Assembly (NCBI GenBank): GCA_002497245.1
Contig: DANB01000030.1
Coordinates: forward strand, 40,086 to 59,014
DNA length: 18,929 bases
Source: Euryarchaeota archaeon UBA439
GTDB lineage: Archaea; Thermoplasmatota; Poseidoniia; Poseidoniales; Thalassarchaeaceae
Direction: 5' to 3'
Part shown: positions 1 to 9,179 of the stretch, piece after piece
Position numbering within the stretch: position 1 is the first letter of the stretch
How the letters are laid out: each line of letters begins with the position of its first letter
Position numbers and translations under genes: made by a program
Notes under the pieces: model-generated
What the model saw: the letters and a program-made list of their open reading frames with translations, nothing else
Database searches by the model: none
Told to the model about the DNA's origin: nothing

Positions 1-32
1 GGTCGCGGGTTCGAACCCCGTCAGACCCGCCA
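1..32 (+). tRNA. 3' end of a tRNA gene (partial, isotype undetermined)
   Basis: The first 32 bases have the 3' half of a tRNA. A T-arm is visible (stem arms 5-9 and 17-21 around the loop TTCGAAC at 10-16), followed by the 3' acceptor strand CAGACCC (22-28), discriminator G73 at 29 and an encoded CCA at 30-32. The 5' acceptor strand should therefore read GGGTCTG or close to it, outside the window. The anticodon is not present, so the isotype cannot be read. The asparaginyl-tRNA synthetase gene begins about 120 bp downstream, but that does not establish a tRNA-Asn. Confidence 0.85.
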
Positions 33-36
33 TGCT

Positions 37-57
37 CATCACCATTTTTTGGTGATG
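37..57 (+). terminator. Hairpin behind the tRNA, possible 3' trailer or terminator
   Basis: CATCACCA (37-44) and TGGTGATG (50-57) form a perfect 8-bp stem around a loop of five T. It starts 4 bases after the CCA end of the tRNA. No T-run follows the stem, and the T-run is the loop itself, so this could be a processing or termination element of the tRNA transcript. The role is inferred from position only. Confidence 0.4.
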
Positions 58-135
58 GGTTTGGCTTAATCTCCGGGTACGATACTAACTATCTGATGCT
101 GACTTTGATATGTCAGTGCTCGCACGCTCAATCAC

Positions 136-144
136 GGAGGGTGA
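136..144 (+). promoter_or_regulatory. Shine-Dalgarno site that decides the asnS start
   Basis: GGAGGGTGA lies upstream of the ATG at 150, with nine bases between GGAGG and the ATG. It is complementary, with one extra G, to the conserved 3' end of archaeal 16S rRNA. It is the clearest ribosome binding site in the window and selects ATG 150 over the in-frame ATG at 96. The 18 extra codons of the longer form do not look like the start of the family. Confidence 0.7.
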
Positions 145-149
145 CTCGC

Positions 150-1478
150 ATGAGTAAAGATACATGGATTAGCGAGATTCTTGCCGGCGAATATGATGGT
201 CAAGAAGTTGAACTAAAAGGTTGGATTTATCGTTCTAGGGGTTCGAATAAAATTAGATTCATAGTTGTAAGAGATTCAACCGGGAATATCCAATGTGTTG
301 CTAAAAGAGAGGTATTAGGAGATTTATTTTTTGATGAACTAAAAAGTTCTTTAATCGAGTCTAGCGTAATTCTGAAAGGTATCGTCCAACCAACTGATAG
401 AGAACATGGACATGAATTACAAGTTTTGAGCGGAGAAGTGGTAGGATCAGTAAATCCTGAACGACCTTTTCCGATAACAGAATCAGCTATGACTGAAGCG
501 GATGGTGGTGAAACAGAATTCCTTCTTGACAATAGACATTTGTATCTCAGAACAAGTAGAATGACAACAATGCTCAAAATTCGTTCATCAGTATTTGGAG
601 CAGTACATTCATATTTTCGTGATCGCCAATTTATTGAATATCAAGCACCTAATTTTGTAGCAGGAGCAGTTGAGGGAGGGAGCACACTCTTTGAGGTTCC
701 TTACTTTGGTCGCAAAGCATATCTGACTCAATCATGGCAATTATATGCTGAAGCAGCAATGCCTGCACTTGAAAGGTTATACACAATTGCCCCCTCATTT
801 AGAGCAGAAAAGTCTAGGACTCGTCGACATTTGACCGAGTTCTGGCATGCTGAAATGGAAATTGCTTGGGCTTCAAATAATGAAGTTATGAAACACGGTG
901 AAGGATTAGTACGCCATATTGCTAGTACATTATTAGAGGAAAGGTCGGATGAACTATCTAGTTTAGACAGAGATTTAAATTTGATTTCTCAATATGCGGA
1001 TAATCCTTACCCAATCATTCGTTATGACGAGGCCATTGAAACTTTACAAGGAAAAGGTGTAGAAGTTGAGTGGGGTCAGGATTTAGACTATTCTAAAGAA
1101 AAGATATTGACTGCCGATTTCGAAGTACCTCACTTTCTGACACATTATCCTAGAATTGCTAAACCATTCTATCATCGACCAGATCCTGACGATCCAAAAT
1201 ATGTTCTTTGTCACGATTTATTGGCTCCTGAAGGATACGGAGAAATAATTGGTGGCGGAGAAAGAACATGGTCTGAAGCTGAAATATTAGAGCGTATAGA
1301 TGAGGAAGGAACTCCTAGAGAGCCTTATGAATTTTATATTGACACTCGTCGTTATGGAGGAGTCCCTCACGGAGGTTTTGGCATGGGTGTCGATAGAGTT
1401 TGCACTTGGTTATCTGGCGCGGAACATATTAGAGAAGTTATTCCTTTTCCTCGAGATAGCCGTAGAGTCACACCTTGA
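150..1478 (+). CDS. asnS: Asparaginyl-tRNA synthetase, archaeal type
   Basis: This cytosolic class IIb aminoacyl-tRNA synthetase of 442 residues charges tRNA-Asn with asparagine using ATP. An N-terminal OB-fold anticodon-binding domain (about residues 15-110, with VELKGWIYRSRG) precedes the class II catalytic core. Motif 2 is FRAEKSRTRRHLTEF at 217-231, whose KSRTRRHLTEFWHAE context is the AsnRS form; the AspRS form is closer to FRAEEHNTTRHLNE. Motif 3 is GGFGMGVDR at 408-416, with the ATP-binding Arg at 416, followed by the C-terminal IPFPR. Length is normal for archaeal AsnRS. A free-standing AsnRS implies that Asn-tRNA need not come from the amidotransferase route. The acyl-CoA dehydrogenase follows 77 bp downstream on the same strand. 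An in-frame ATG at 96 would add 18 codons but lacks the ribosome binding site. Confidence 0.95.
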   Translation: MSKDTWISEILAGEYDGQEVELKGWIYRSRGSNKIRFIVVRDSTGNIQCVAKREVLGDLFFDELKSSLIESSVILKGIVQPTDREHGHELQVLSGEVVGSVNPERPFPITESAMTEADGGETEFLLDNRHLYLRTSRMTTMLKIRSSVFGAVHSYFRDRQFIEYQAPNFVAGAVEGGSTLFEVPYFGRKAYLTQSWQLYAEAAMPALERLYTIAPSFRAEKSRTRRHLTEFWHAEMEIAWASNNEVMKHGEGLVRHIASTLLEERSDELSSLDRDLNLISQYADNPYPIIRYDEAIETLQGKGVEVEWGQDLDYSKEKILTADFEVPHFLTHYPRIAKPFYHRPDPDDPKYVLCHDLLAPEGYGEIIGGGERTWSEAEILERIDEEGTPREPYEFYIDTRRYGGVPHGGFGMGVDRVCTWLSGAEHIREVIPFPRDSRRVTP

Positions 1479-1500
1479 TGTTTATCTAGATAGGTAAGAA

Positions 1501-1519
1501 ATTAGCATGAATCGCTAAT
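1501..1519. promoter_or_regulatory. Inverted repeat between asnS and the acyl-CoA dehydrogenase gene
   Basis: ATTAGC (1501-1506) and GCTAAT (1514-1519) are perfect inverted copies separated by 7 bases. The element lies 23 bp after the asnS stop and 37 bp before the preferred start of the next gene. It could be an operator for that gene or a weak 3' hairpin of asnS. No T-run follows, which argues against a simple terminator. Confidence 0.3.
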
Positions 1520-1555
1520 CGAATGCCATATACGAGGAACATTACTCGACGGGCC

Positions 1556-2770
1556 ATGGACAGTGACTGGCAGAGTATAGATTTGGCCAACCCAACTGAA
1601 GAACATGCAATGCTTAGGAAAATGATTCGAAGTTTTGTTTCCGAAGAAGTTGAACCACAGGCATTAGAATATGACAAATTTGAGAAGTTTAACCAAGAAC
1701 TATTTAGGAAATTAGGTGATTATGGGTTACTTGGGATCAGTGTTCCAGAAGATTATGGTGGCTCGGGAATGGACGCAACAGCAGTTGCAATTGTAAACGA
1801 GGAGTTATCATACTCCGATCCCGGATTTTGTTTGGCTTATCTTGCCCATGCTCAATTAATGGTCAATAATTTAGCTCATAATGGAAGTGATGAACAAAAA
1901 TCAAGAATTTTACCTAAGGTTTGTAGTGGGGAATGGATAGGATGCATGGCTATGAGTGAGCCAGGATATGGTACTGATGTTTTGGGAATGCAGACCTCTG
2001 CGGAGTTAAATTCAGATGGAAACTGGGTAATAAATGGTAGGAAAATGTGGATTACTAATGGTTCAATTGATGATGAGAGTACTCCTGCAGACATTTGTTG
2101 GCTTTATGCAAGGACCGGCACGGATTCAAAGGGTCGTGCTCAGATAACTACATTCCTTGTAGAGAAAGATATGCCCGGTTTTTCTGTTGGTCAGAAAATT
2201 TATGATAAAACAGGCATGCGTGCTTCAAACACTGCGGAGTTAGTCTTCGACAACTGCATTGTACCTCCTGAAAATGTAGTAGGCGGTCCTGGTGAATCTA
2301 TGATTCATATGATGAGGAATTTGGAGATAGAAAGAATAGGTCTCGCAGCTATGGCACTTGGAATAGCTCGTAGAAGTTTGGATGCAATGAATAGATATGC
2401 TTCAGAAAGAGAGGCTTTTGGAAATGAAATAAGAAATTTCGGTCAGATTCAGAGACATATCGGAGAGTCTTGGGCAGAATATAGGGCAATGCGTTCGTAT
2501 GTTTATGACACTGCTCGGAATACAGATTTATCAAAATCTGGAAACAGATTAGATACTGACGGCGTCAAACTTTATGCTACAACTGCAGCAAAAAATATTG
2601 CAGATAGAGCAATACAGGTAATGGGCGGATATGGATATGTTGGGGAATATGTCGTAGAAAGACTTTGGAGAGATTCTAAGTTATTGGAGATAGGAGGTGG
2701 GACTTTGGAAAGCCATCAAAAGAATATTACCAGGGATCTCGCTAAAATGCCTGAAAAAATCAATGAATGA
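1556..2770 (+). CDS. Acyl-CoA dehydrogenase, isovaleryl-CoA dehydrogenase-like
   Basis: This FAD-dependent enzyme of 404 residues introduces the alpha,beta double bond into an acyl-CoA and passes electrons to an electron-transfer flavoprotein. Family signatures are AMSEPGYGTD (Glu135 region), WITNG at 165-169, GMRASNTAELVFDNC, and the C-terminal VMGGYGYVGEY. The usual C-terminal catalytic Glu of medium-chain enzymes is replaced by glycine (GGGT, 380-383). A Glu at 259 in NLEIERIG sits where isovaleryl-CoA dehydrogenase carries its catalytic base (human Glu254), so a branched or long acyl substrate is more likely than a medium straight chain. The start at ATG 1556 gives normal family length; ATG 1523, in frame, would add 11 residues (MPYTRNITRRA) and is a possible alternative. 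No ribosome binding site is clear, so the mRNA may be leaderless. The stop is followed at once by a T-run and the opposing tRNA-Gln. Leucine breakdown or beta-oxidation is inferred. Confidence 0.9.
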   Translation: MDSDWQSIDLANPTEEHAMLRKMIRSFVSEEVEPQALEYDKFEKFNQELFRKLGDYGLLGISVPEDYGGSGMDATAVAIVNEELSYSDPGFCLAYLAHAQLMVNNLAHNGSDEQKSRILPKVCSGEWIGCMAMSEPGYGTDVLGMQTSAELNSDGNWVINGRKMWITNGSIDDESTPADICWLYARTGTDSKGRAQITTFLVEKDMPGFSVGQKIYDKTGMRASNTAELVFDNCIVPPENVVGGPGESMIHMMRNLEIERIGLAAMALGIARRSLDAMNRYASEREAFGNEIRNFGQIQRHIGESWAEYRAMRSYVYDTARNTDLSKSGNRLDTDGVKLYATTAAKNIADRAIQVMGGYGYVGEYVVERLWRDSKLLEIGGGTLESHQKNITRDLAKMPEKINE

Positions 2771-2778
2771 AATATTTT

Positions 2779-2854
2779 TGGTAGTCCCGCCCGGATTCGA
2801 ACCAGGGTCGCCGGGACCAAAACCCGACATGATGGACCACTACACTACGGGACT
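2779..2854 (-). tRNA. tRNA-Gln (anticodon TTG)
   Basis: Read on the minus strand, the gene begins AGTCCCG, pairs with CGGGACT at the 3' end, and carries discriminator A73 and an encoded CCA (76 nt in all). The anticodon stem TCGGG/CCCGG closes a seven-base loop TTTTGGT whose central triplet is TTG, reading glutamine codon CAA. The T-arm holds TTCGAAT. The A1-U72 pair is typical of archaeal tRNA-Gln. The gene is convergent with the acyl-CoA dehydrogenase (8 bp between ends) and divergent from the protease gene, so promoters for both must lie in the 87 bp at 2855-2941. No intron is visible. Confidence 0.95.
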
Positions 2855-2941
2855 AGTGGACTCCTCGAGTCGCTCTTATGCTTTGATTATGACGGGACAC
2901 GAGGCCGGTAAATACAAGTCATCATCAACAATGGAAAGAAT

Positions 2942-5900
2942 ATGCATCAACGCCGTGCTGTGGTTTTAGCCCTCTTGATGCTAACTTCTTCAGTATCATT
3001 ATTGATTAATAATGAAGATTTTGATAATATCTCTGAAGAGGAGAATAGTTCCTACACATTATTGGAAGTTGATTCTCCCTCATTTCCATCTCCTGGGAAT
3101 CCTTGGATTGAAGACTCTCTTAATCTAAGGATTGAATCAGGTGCTAAAGAAATTCGTGTTACTGTAATTACTTGGTCTCTCGCCGAGTTAAATTTATGGC
3201 AATTAAAAAATAATGCCTTGGATAAACAAGCTGATGCTAAGAATGGAGAATTCTTTGAAACTTATGATCCAACATCAGGAGAAATTGATCATAGGACTTT
3301 CTGGATGCCCGCTGATATTTTCCATAAATTACCTAGTGTGCCAGGGGTAATATCAATTCTAGATGCACAAAATAATCCTCAACCGTATGACACAATTCCA
3401 TTTGATAGGCCTAATTCCGAACCAGAATCTGTGAGGTCAGGAGAAATTCATGGAGCAAATGACGCTTGGGAGAGAGGTTATACTGGTGAAGGCATGATAG
3501 TCGCAGTCGCAGATACGGGAGTTGATTTTGCCCATCCTGATTTGAATGGCACTCAAGCTAGAGTTGATGACTTACGTTCTGATTGGTCAGGTTGGCCGAT
3601 GATGTTTGACCATAATAGCATGTATACATACTTGGTAAATGGTAATGCATATCCTCAGTCAAATACCTGGTATGCAGATACTTCAAATTTAGATTATGAT
3701 AATGATTCAGATGGCGTACTAGATATATCTGGATACAATATTTCGGGTATTCCTAATTCATTATCTGGTGTTTATCATTTGGGAGAACATCCTGACTCTA
3801 CATTACGCTCAAAGGTAGGGGGTGATGTGCCAATTATTGTTATTGACGAAGAAATTTCTGGACTGTATGAAACCGTATATGTGGATATGGATCTAGATGG
3901 TAACTTCTCTGGAGAGAAAGCTATCAAGCCAGGGTCAGAAACCACTGGTTTGGATACCAACGGAGATAATCTTTGGGATATTTCAGGAGGATTGGTTTAT
4001 TGGGTTTCAGATGGAATAAATGGTATACCATATGGTGAAACATATTCAATTAGACATGGTTATCAAAATAGGATAGCCGGCGCCGGAAATTTGACACTGT
4101 TTATGCTAGATTCTGGAAGCCATGGTACATTATGTGCTAGTGCAATTTCTGCTCAAGGAGAGATTGATGATGGAAGAGTTATTGGTATGGCGCCAAATGC
4201 AACTATAGCCTCAATTGGAAATCATTATTCGGGCGGGCATTCACTAGATGCTTGGAGATGGATTGCTGAGGGTAATGATGGCAAATCTGAAACAAAGTAT
4301 GATCAGGCAGATATTGGCTCCTTTTCTTTTGGTTACTCCAGTATAGATGAATCCGGGGCTGATGGGTATTCGCTATATCTCGATTGGTTAACTAGGGTTT
4401 ACAATGATAATGCCTCATATTCTGTTGCTATAGGCAATGGGGGCCATGGTTTTGGAACTACAAAAGTCCCCGGTGCAGCACATGGAGTATTTTCCGTAGG
4501 AGCATTTAGCTCTCGTTCAAGTGACTCATGGGGTCAAAATGCGCCTTGGTCTAATAGAGGCCCTAATGTAGTAGGTAGGATGGATCCTGATATTGTATCA
4601 GTTGGATGGAGTGCCACAGGCGACCTGCCTCTTAATTTGAGAAATAATGCTAATTCTGCTTGGTCGACTTGGGGAGGAACTAGTTTAGCCACTCCTATTG
4701 CAGCGGGTTTGTTAGCAGTAGTTGCCGAAGCTTGGCAAGAAACACAGGGCGAGTATCCTGACTCTCAGACACTCAGAGATTTTGTCTTATCTACTTCTGA
4801 TGATAGAGGTTATGAGCCATTTATTCAAGGAGGTGGTTGGTTTAATGCCTCACGTGCAGTATCTACATTAGAGGGTGACAATGGTAGTTGGTGGATGAGT
4901 CCAGCACAATGGAATAGTGGCACATTCCAAGGTCAACATAGGGACGCCAATATCAACTATATGTTCCCCGGAGAATCTCAATTAGTCGACTTAGATTTTA
5001 CAAATCATGCAGATACAGATGTTTTACTTAGATTCACTCCTACTTTGTTTGAACCACTTGCTCACGAAGTAATTGTTTGGAATAGTACTGGTAATGGCAG
5101 CTCCAACGGAGAAAATAGTAGTTGGGATGGCCATCAAGGTGATAGGCCAGATTTGTTAATTCCTTTACATATTCCTGACACAATCTATGCTCTACCTGAA
5201 GATACTAGACAACTTCGAGCTAGAGCGACAATAGAATATTCGGCATTTGATGGAGATATGGATAAAAACACAGAAGAAAGGGTGTATTTACAGATTTATA
5301 GATGGTCCGATGATGATGGAGATGGTATTTATGTTGAGGATTTTGATAATGATTCTATGGTAGATTCTGAGGATTGGACCGAATCTAGTGAATTAGATGA
5401 AGTCTCATATTGGTGGTCTAATGGCCCTAATGCAGAAGTAAGGGTTGGGAATCCATTTGAGGATGCTAGGGACGGTATATTCCTAGGTGTTTGGAATCAT
5501 AATGGTGATCTGTCCGATGACCCTGTGAGAATTGAAATTGATTGGACGGCATTTGGAAGTGCGGATGATCAGTGGATTTCGATACCTTCTACAATGGTCG
5601 TTAATGCAGATAGTAATGATTCGACTCAGATGAGTATCGAGGTACCTCTCGATGCTGAATCAGGCCTACATCAACATGGCGTTTTAATTGAATCATTTCA
5701 TTATCAAGATGGAAATGCATCTATTACTTCTCATCGAAATTGGACGCTTCCCGTGATAACCAATGTACCATGGTCAGGACCTTTTGAAGTCAACCCAAAA
5801 CCATTAGATGGGAACATGTCAAACCAAACTCTCTACGATGAAGAATGGATTAGCGGAGCAACTAGATGGAATTGGCGTGCAGAAAGTGGTGATTGGCGAT

Positions 5901-8900
5901 TCCTAACTGTTGATTGGCCGGAAGAATGGGATACTGGAGGCACAGTAATCTTAGATGTCGATTGGGATGATAATCCATATACTGATATTGATATCTTATG
6001 GCTCGATGAAACACCTCACGGTTATTCAGAAGATGATCCGGATTCATATGGCGATTCAACTTTCAGTATTTCATCTCGCTCAGCGAATAATCATGTAGGA
6101 AGTGGGAAGCATAATTGGGGTACCTATACTGGTACTTCTAGAGAAGTATTCACTGTCCCTGCATTGGCAGGGACACATCAAATGGTTCTACATACTGCTT
6201 TACATGGTGTTTCAACAAATGATAATGCTCTGAATATATCTGTAGGATATGTTGCTGCTGAGGCAGATGGCTTCTCACAGAGAGTGAGCGATTGGTCAGA
6301 TGGAGATGGAGTTGACGCGGTTCATGTAGTATCTACTGTACCTATGGACATTGAATCCGTATCCTCGTATGGGTGGACACAACCAATATATTTTGATAAT
6401 GAAACTGCCTATCAAGATGTCTCAAATGATAAAATGACTTCTTCGTGGTGGCATAATTTCACTGTTGATGATATTTCTGAATTGAGTATTTCTATGGATT
6501 CTTATGAATCAGCAGACCTAGATCTTTTCTTGTTTTATGATGAGAATGAAGATGGGCAATTCACATCAAGTGAAGAGGTTTCCCGATCATGGTCGGGAAC
6601 TTCTTCTGAAAGTATAGAATTAAATGATGTAGAAGATGGCCTATACGCTGTAGCAGTACATGGCTATTCAGTATCAGGTGAAGTTCAATTTTGGATAGAT
6701 ATAGGCATGATAGGTGGGGACAAATTAAACATCACTGATCAGATAGCATTATTAAATTCTGAAATTAATTCTATCTGGCCTAATGGTTCAGAAACTTTAG
6801 CAGGAAATATACCTACAAGCGCGCATCAAATAAATTTAGCTTTTGAACGCCCCGATTCTGCTGGTATATGGCAAGGAGAAGTAGAAATAATTCTTGTTGG
6901 AGGCATTAAATTAAGTCTCCCGTATACGTATGAATTACTCGAGATTGAACCATATGTTGAATTCTCGAAACCCGAAAATTTGACACAGACTAATGAATTA
7001 CTTCCTATAGAGATCTATGCCATCGATACTGGAATCGGTTTTGCCTTAGACGATCTCAATTGGTATAAAATGAATAATCAGACAATTATTCCATCTGCAA
7101 ATTCTGTAGAAGCAATTGATACTTATTTGAATTATCATAATTTGACAGAAATATGGAACTCTGCAAATCATTTCGCTATGCCGGAAAATATTTCCTTCCG
7201 CGAAGTTTGGATTAATTCAACAATTCCAGCATCAGAGCAGTGGCACGATTATGGTGTGAATGTTACAGATAGATCTGGTTTATTCAATCAATCATGGCTT
7301 TCTGTTAATTATGATATTACATCTCCTCCATTATTCATCTATGGTGTGCCAGAGATTACTAAAAATCCCTATATTAATCTAGTAATTCAGACTGAACCTG
7401 GTTCTAGTGTTTACCAAGATGGTTATCTTATACCCGGCTTTGATGATTATGGGTTCGTAAACTGGACTGTGGGGTTAATTCCAAGCGAAATTGGCATTGA
7501 TTATTCATCAGATGGGGCTCCAAGCGAATATTACTTAATTCCCGAAGATAATTATTTTTCAATTACTTCTGTAGATGCAGCTGGAAATAGCATCTCTAGT
7601 AGTCACATGGTAATTTATGATAATCAAATACCGGAATTAGAATCATTGTATATTGATGATCAGAATGAATTCAGATATACTACTAATGATTTTTACAGCG
7701 TCCTCAATATCACTAGCTCTACCTTTGGATTGAATATTTCTATAGATGTCAAAGAATGGTGCCTCAATATATCTAAAGAGGATTCTATAATCGATGAAGT
7801 CATTGAAATTTGTACTTCTAATGGAAATATGCCTGAAATATTAGTTACAAATCTTTCTGGATTAGAGAATACTAGAAATATCCCAGTACAAGTTGATTTA
7901 ACCAATATTTCCGATGGAAATTATTTAGTCGATATTTACTTGTTAGACTGGGCTGGTAATTCTGCCTTTGAACAATTTAATTTATTCTTAGACCGTAGCA
8001 TTCCAATTATTGATTGGATGTTTTCTCCATCTAATAATAATGATTTATTCGACCATCGTCAAGTAATGAATTGGGCATCTAATGAATTATCTCATGTTTA
8101 TTTTACTCATAATGGCAATCAGATTGAAGAATGGGAAGGGTATGGTGGTGAATCCAATTTAATTTTGGAAAATAAGGGCTCACACGAATTTTGTATAATC
8201 GCTTATGATTCAACAGAAGGTCAGTATAATGAGAATATTCTAGTCGATTGTAAAATTTATAATCTCGCGGAGTCTATTTATTCTACAAATGTAGTAGCTC
8301 CTTGGAATGGAGGTATTACGACTGAAAATAAATTATCCGCGGTTCTTTATAGAGGGCCCGATCAAGAAATTTGGTGGCAGGATGATTCTGAAGATGAACG
8401 ATTCCTGATTGTTCCCGGCGCACTAGTAGTAGAATTGGATTTCATTCTTAAAGAAGGCATTAATGAGTATTCTATTGAAATTGAATCGTTGGACGAGGTA
8501 TATGAATATCAACTCTCTATAACTCGTGATACTATAGCACCTATTCTCTCATTCGAGCAAATCAGTGTACGCAACTCTACTTTGAATCCTGTCAAGAATA
8601 TTGAGGGCAAGTGCGAACCAGGAGCTTATGTGATGATTTGGAGTGTAATTGAATCATATGAATTTATTTGCGACTCATCAGGATTAATTGACATTGAGAT
8701 TTCAGTACAAGATATTGTTGGTGAACATGTCATTCAGGGCACAACTACGGATGCAGTAAATAACAGAAATTCATTTTCCATAGAAGTAATAAATCAGAAT
8801 TGGATTGATTGGGCTATTGATGATGCCCAAGATCAAGGGCCTATGCTTTGGTATTTCTTAGCTACATTATTTGGCGTTTTAGCTCTTATTTGTGTGACTA

Positions 8901-9142
8901 TATTAGCGCGTAAATCATTAAGGAAAAAGAAAGTAAGTGATAAGAATCTTATTTCTCTCGAAGAGTCATTTAATGAAATTAATGAATTATTAAATTCTCC
9001 ATCGACCGAATCCGAAATAGATTGGAAAGTTGTCAATACTGATTTACCTGAAGCGGAAGAGTTGCGATCTTGGAAGGAAACTAATCGAAGTATACACTCG
9101 ATTAATCATACAGATGATGACGACACAATTGACCTTGATTGA
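2942..9142 (+). CDS. Giant membrane-anchored subtilisin-family (S8) protease
   Basis: A 2066-residue secreted serine endopeptidase. A signal peptide (residues 1-21, MHQRRAVVLALLMLTSSVSLL) is followed by a likely inhibitor-type prodomain (about 55-150, ending in a segment like LPSVPGVISIL). The catalytic domain spans about 160-650. The triad is Asp191 (VADTGVD), His394 (SHGTLCA) and Ser581 (GGTSLATP), with oxyanion Asn499 (IGNGG). The 203-residue Asp-to-His spacing is far longer than in subtilisin and resembles pyrolysin and tripeptidyl peptidase II. The insert contains Asp-rich Ca-loop-like segments (DYDNDSDGVLD, DMDLDGNFSG, DTNGDNLWD). Downstream come Fn3-like and PPC-like beta domains (about 660-1280, including DLDLFLFYDENEDGQF), then several Ig-like domains rich in N-X-S/T sequons. 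One helix (about 1968-1991) precedes a basic stop (RKSLRKKK) and a ~65-residue acidic cytoplasmic tail. Topology is type I. The ATG at 2942 directly precedes the signal peptide. It is 37 bp from the next gene and may be co-transcribed with it. Extracellular protein digestion is inferred. Confidence 0.9.
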   Translation: MHQRRAVVLALLMLTSSVSLLINNEDFDNISEEENSSYTLLEVDSPSFPSPGNPWIEDSLNLRIESGAKEIRVTVITWSLAELNLWQLKNNALDKQADAKNGEFFETYDPTSGEIDHRTFWMPADIFHKLPSVPGVISILDAQNNPQPYDTIPFDRPNSEPESVRSGEIHGANDAWERGYTGEGMIVAVADTGVDFAHPDLNGTQARVDDLRSDWSGWPMMFDHNSMYTYLVNGNAYPQSNTWYADTSNLDYDNDSDGVLDISGYNISGIPNSLSGVYHLGEHPDSTLRSKVGGDVPIIVIDEEISGLYETVYVDMDLDGNFSGEKAIKPGSETTGLDTNGDNLWDISGGLVYWVSDGINGIPYGETYSIRHGYQNRIAGAGNLTLFMLDSGSHGTLCASAISAQGEIDDGRVIGMAPNATIASIGNHYSGGHSLDAWRWIAEGNDGKSETKYDQADIGSFSFGYSSIDESGADGYSLYLDWLTRVYNDNASYSVAIGNGGHGFGTTKVPGAAHGVFSVGAFSSRSSDSWGQNAPWSNRGPNVVGRMDPDIVSVGWSATGDLPLNLRNNANSAWSTWGGTSLATPIAAGLLAVVAEAWQETQGEYPDSQTLRDFVLSTSDDRGYEPFIQGGGWFNASRAVSTLEGDNGSWWMSPAQWNSGTFQGQHRDANINYMFPGESQLVDLDFTNHADTDVLLRFTPTLFEPLAHEVIVWNSTGNGSSNGENSSWDGHQGDRPDLLIPLHIPDTIYALPEDTRQLRARATIEYSAFDGDMDKNTEERVYLQIYRWSDDDGDGIYVEDFDNDSMVDSEDWTESSELDEVSYWWSNGPNAEVRVGNPFEDARDGIFLGVWNHNGDLSDDPVRIEIDWTAFGSADDQWISIPSTMVVNADSNDSTQMSIEVPLDAESGLHQHGVLIESFHYQDGNASITSHRNWTLPVITNVPWSGPFEVNPKPLDGNMSNQTLYDEEWISGATRWNWRAESGDWRFLTVDWPEEWDTGGTVILDVDWDDNPYTDIDILWLDETPHGYSEDDPDSYGDSTFSISSRSANNHVGSGKHNWGTYTGTSREVFTVPALAGTHQMVLHTALHGVSTNDNALNISVGYVAAEADGFSQRVSDWSDGDGVDAVHVVSTVPMDIESVSSYGWTQPIYFDNETAYQDVSNDKMTSSWWHNFTVDDISELSISMDSYESADLDLFLFYDENEDGQFTSSEEVSRSWSGTSSESIELNDVEDGLYAVAVHGYSVSGEVQFWIDIGMIGGDKLNITDQIALLNSEINSIWPNGSETLAGNIPTSAHQINLAFERPDSAGIWQGEVEIILVGGIKLSLPYTYELLEIEPYVEFSKPENLTQTNELLPIEIYAIDTGIGFALDDLNWYKMNNQTIIPSANSVEAIDTYLNYHNLTEIWNSANHFAMPENISFREVWINSTIPASEQWHDYGVNVTDRSGLFNQSWLSVNYDITSPPLFIYGVPEITKNPYINLVIQTEPGSSVYQDGYLIPGFDDYGFVNWTVGLIPSEIGIDYSSDGAPSEYYLIPEDNYFSITSVDAAGNSISSSHMVIYDNQIPELESLYIDDQNEFRYTTNDFYSVLNITSSTFGLNISIDVKEWCLNISKEDSIIDEVIEICTSNGNMPEILVTNLSGLENTRNIPVQVDLTNISDGNYLVDIYLLDWAGNSAFEQFNLFLDRSIPIIDWMFSPSNNNDLFDHRQVMNWASNELSHVYFTHNGNQIEEWEGYGGESNLILENKGSHEFCIIAYDSTEGQYNENILVDCKIYNLAESIYSTNVVAPWNGGITTENKLSAVLYRGPDQEIWWQDDSEDERFLIVPGALVVELDFILKEGINEYSIEIESLDEVYEYQLSITRDTIAPILSFEQISVRNSTLNPVKNIEGKCEPGAYVMIWSVIESYEFICDSSGLIDIEISVQDIVGEHVIQGTTTDAVNNRNSFSIEVINQNWIDWAIDDAQDQGPMLWYFLATLFGVLALICVTILARKSLRKKKVSDKNLISLEESFNEINELLNSPSTESEIDWKVVNTDLPEAEELRSWKETNRSIHSINHTDDDDTIDLD

Positions 9143-9179
9143 GCATAACCCTCATTGCTTTGTGTTGTTTCGAAGATAT

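Noticed and set aside
96..149. Longer N-terminus of asnS from ATG 96
   Set aside because: The Shine-Dalgarno site at 136-144 and the family N-terminus both point to ATG 150.
2697..2969. 90-codon plus-strand frame with VVPPGFEPGSPGPKP
   Set aside because: It overlaps the end of the dehydrogenase and reads the tRNA-Gln gene antisense; this peptide type is a well-known artefact of tRNA genes.
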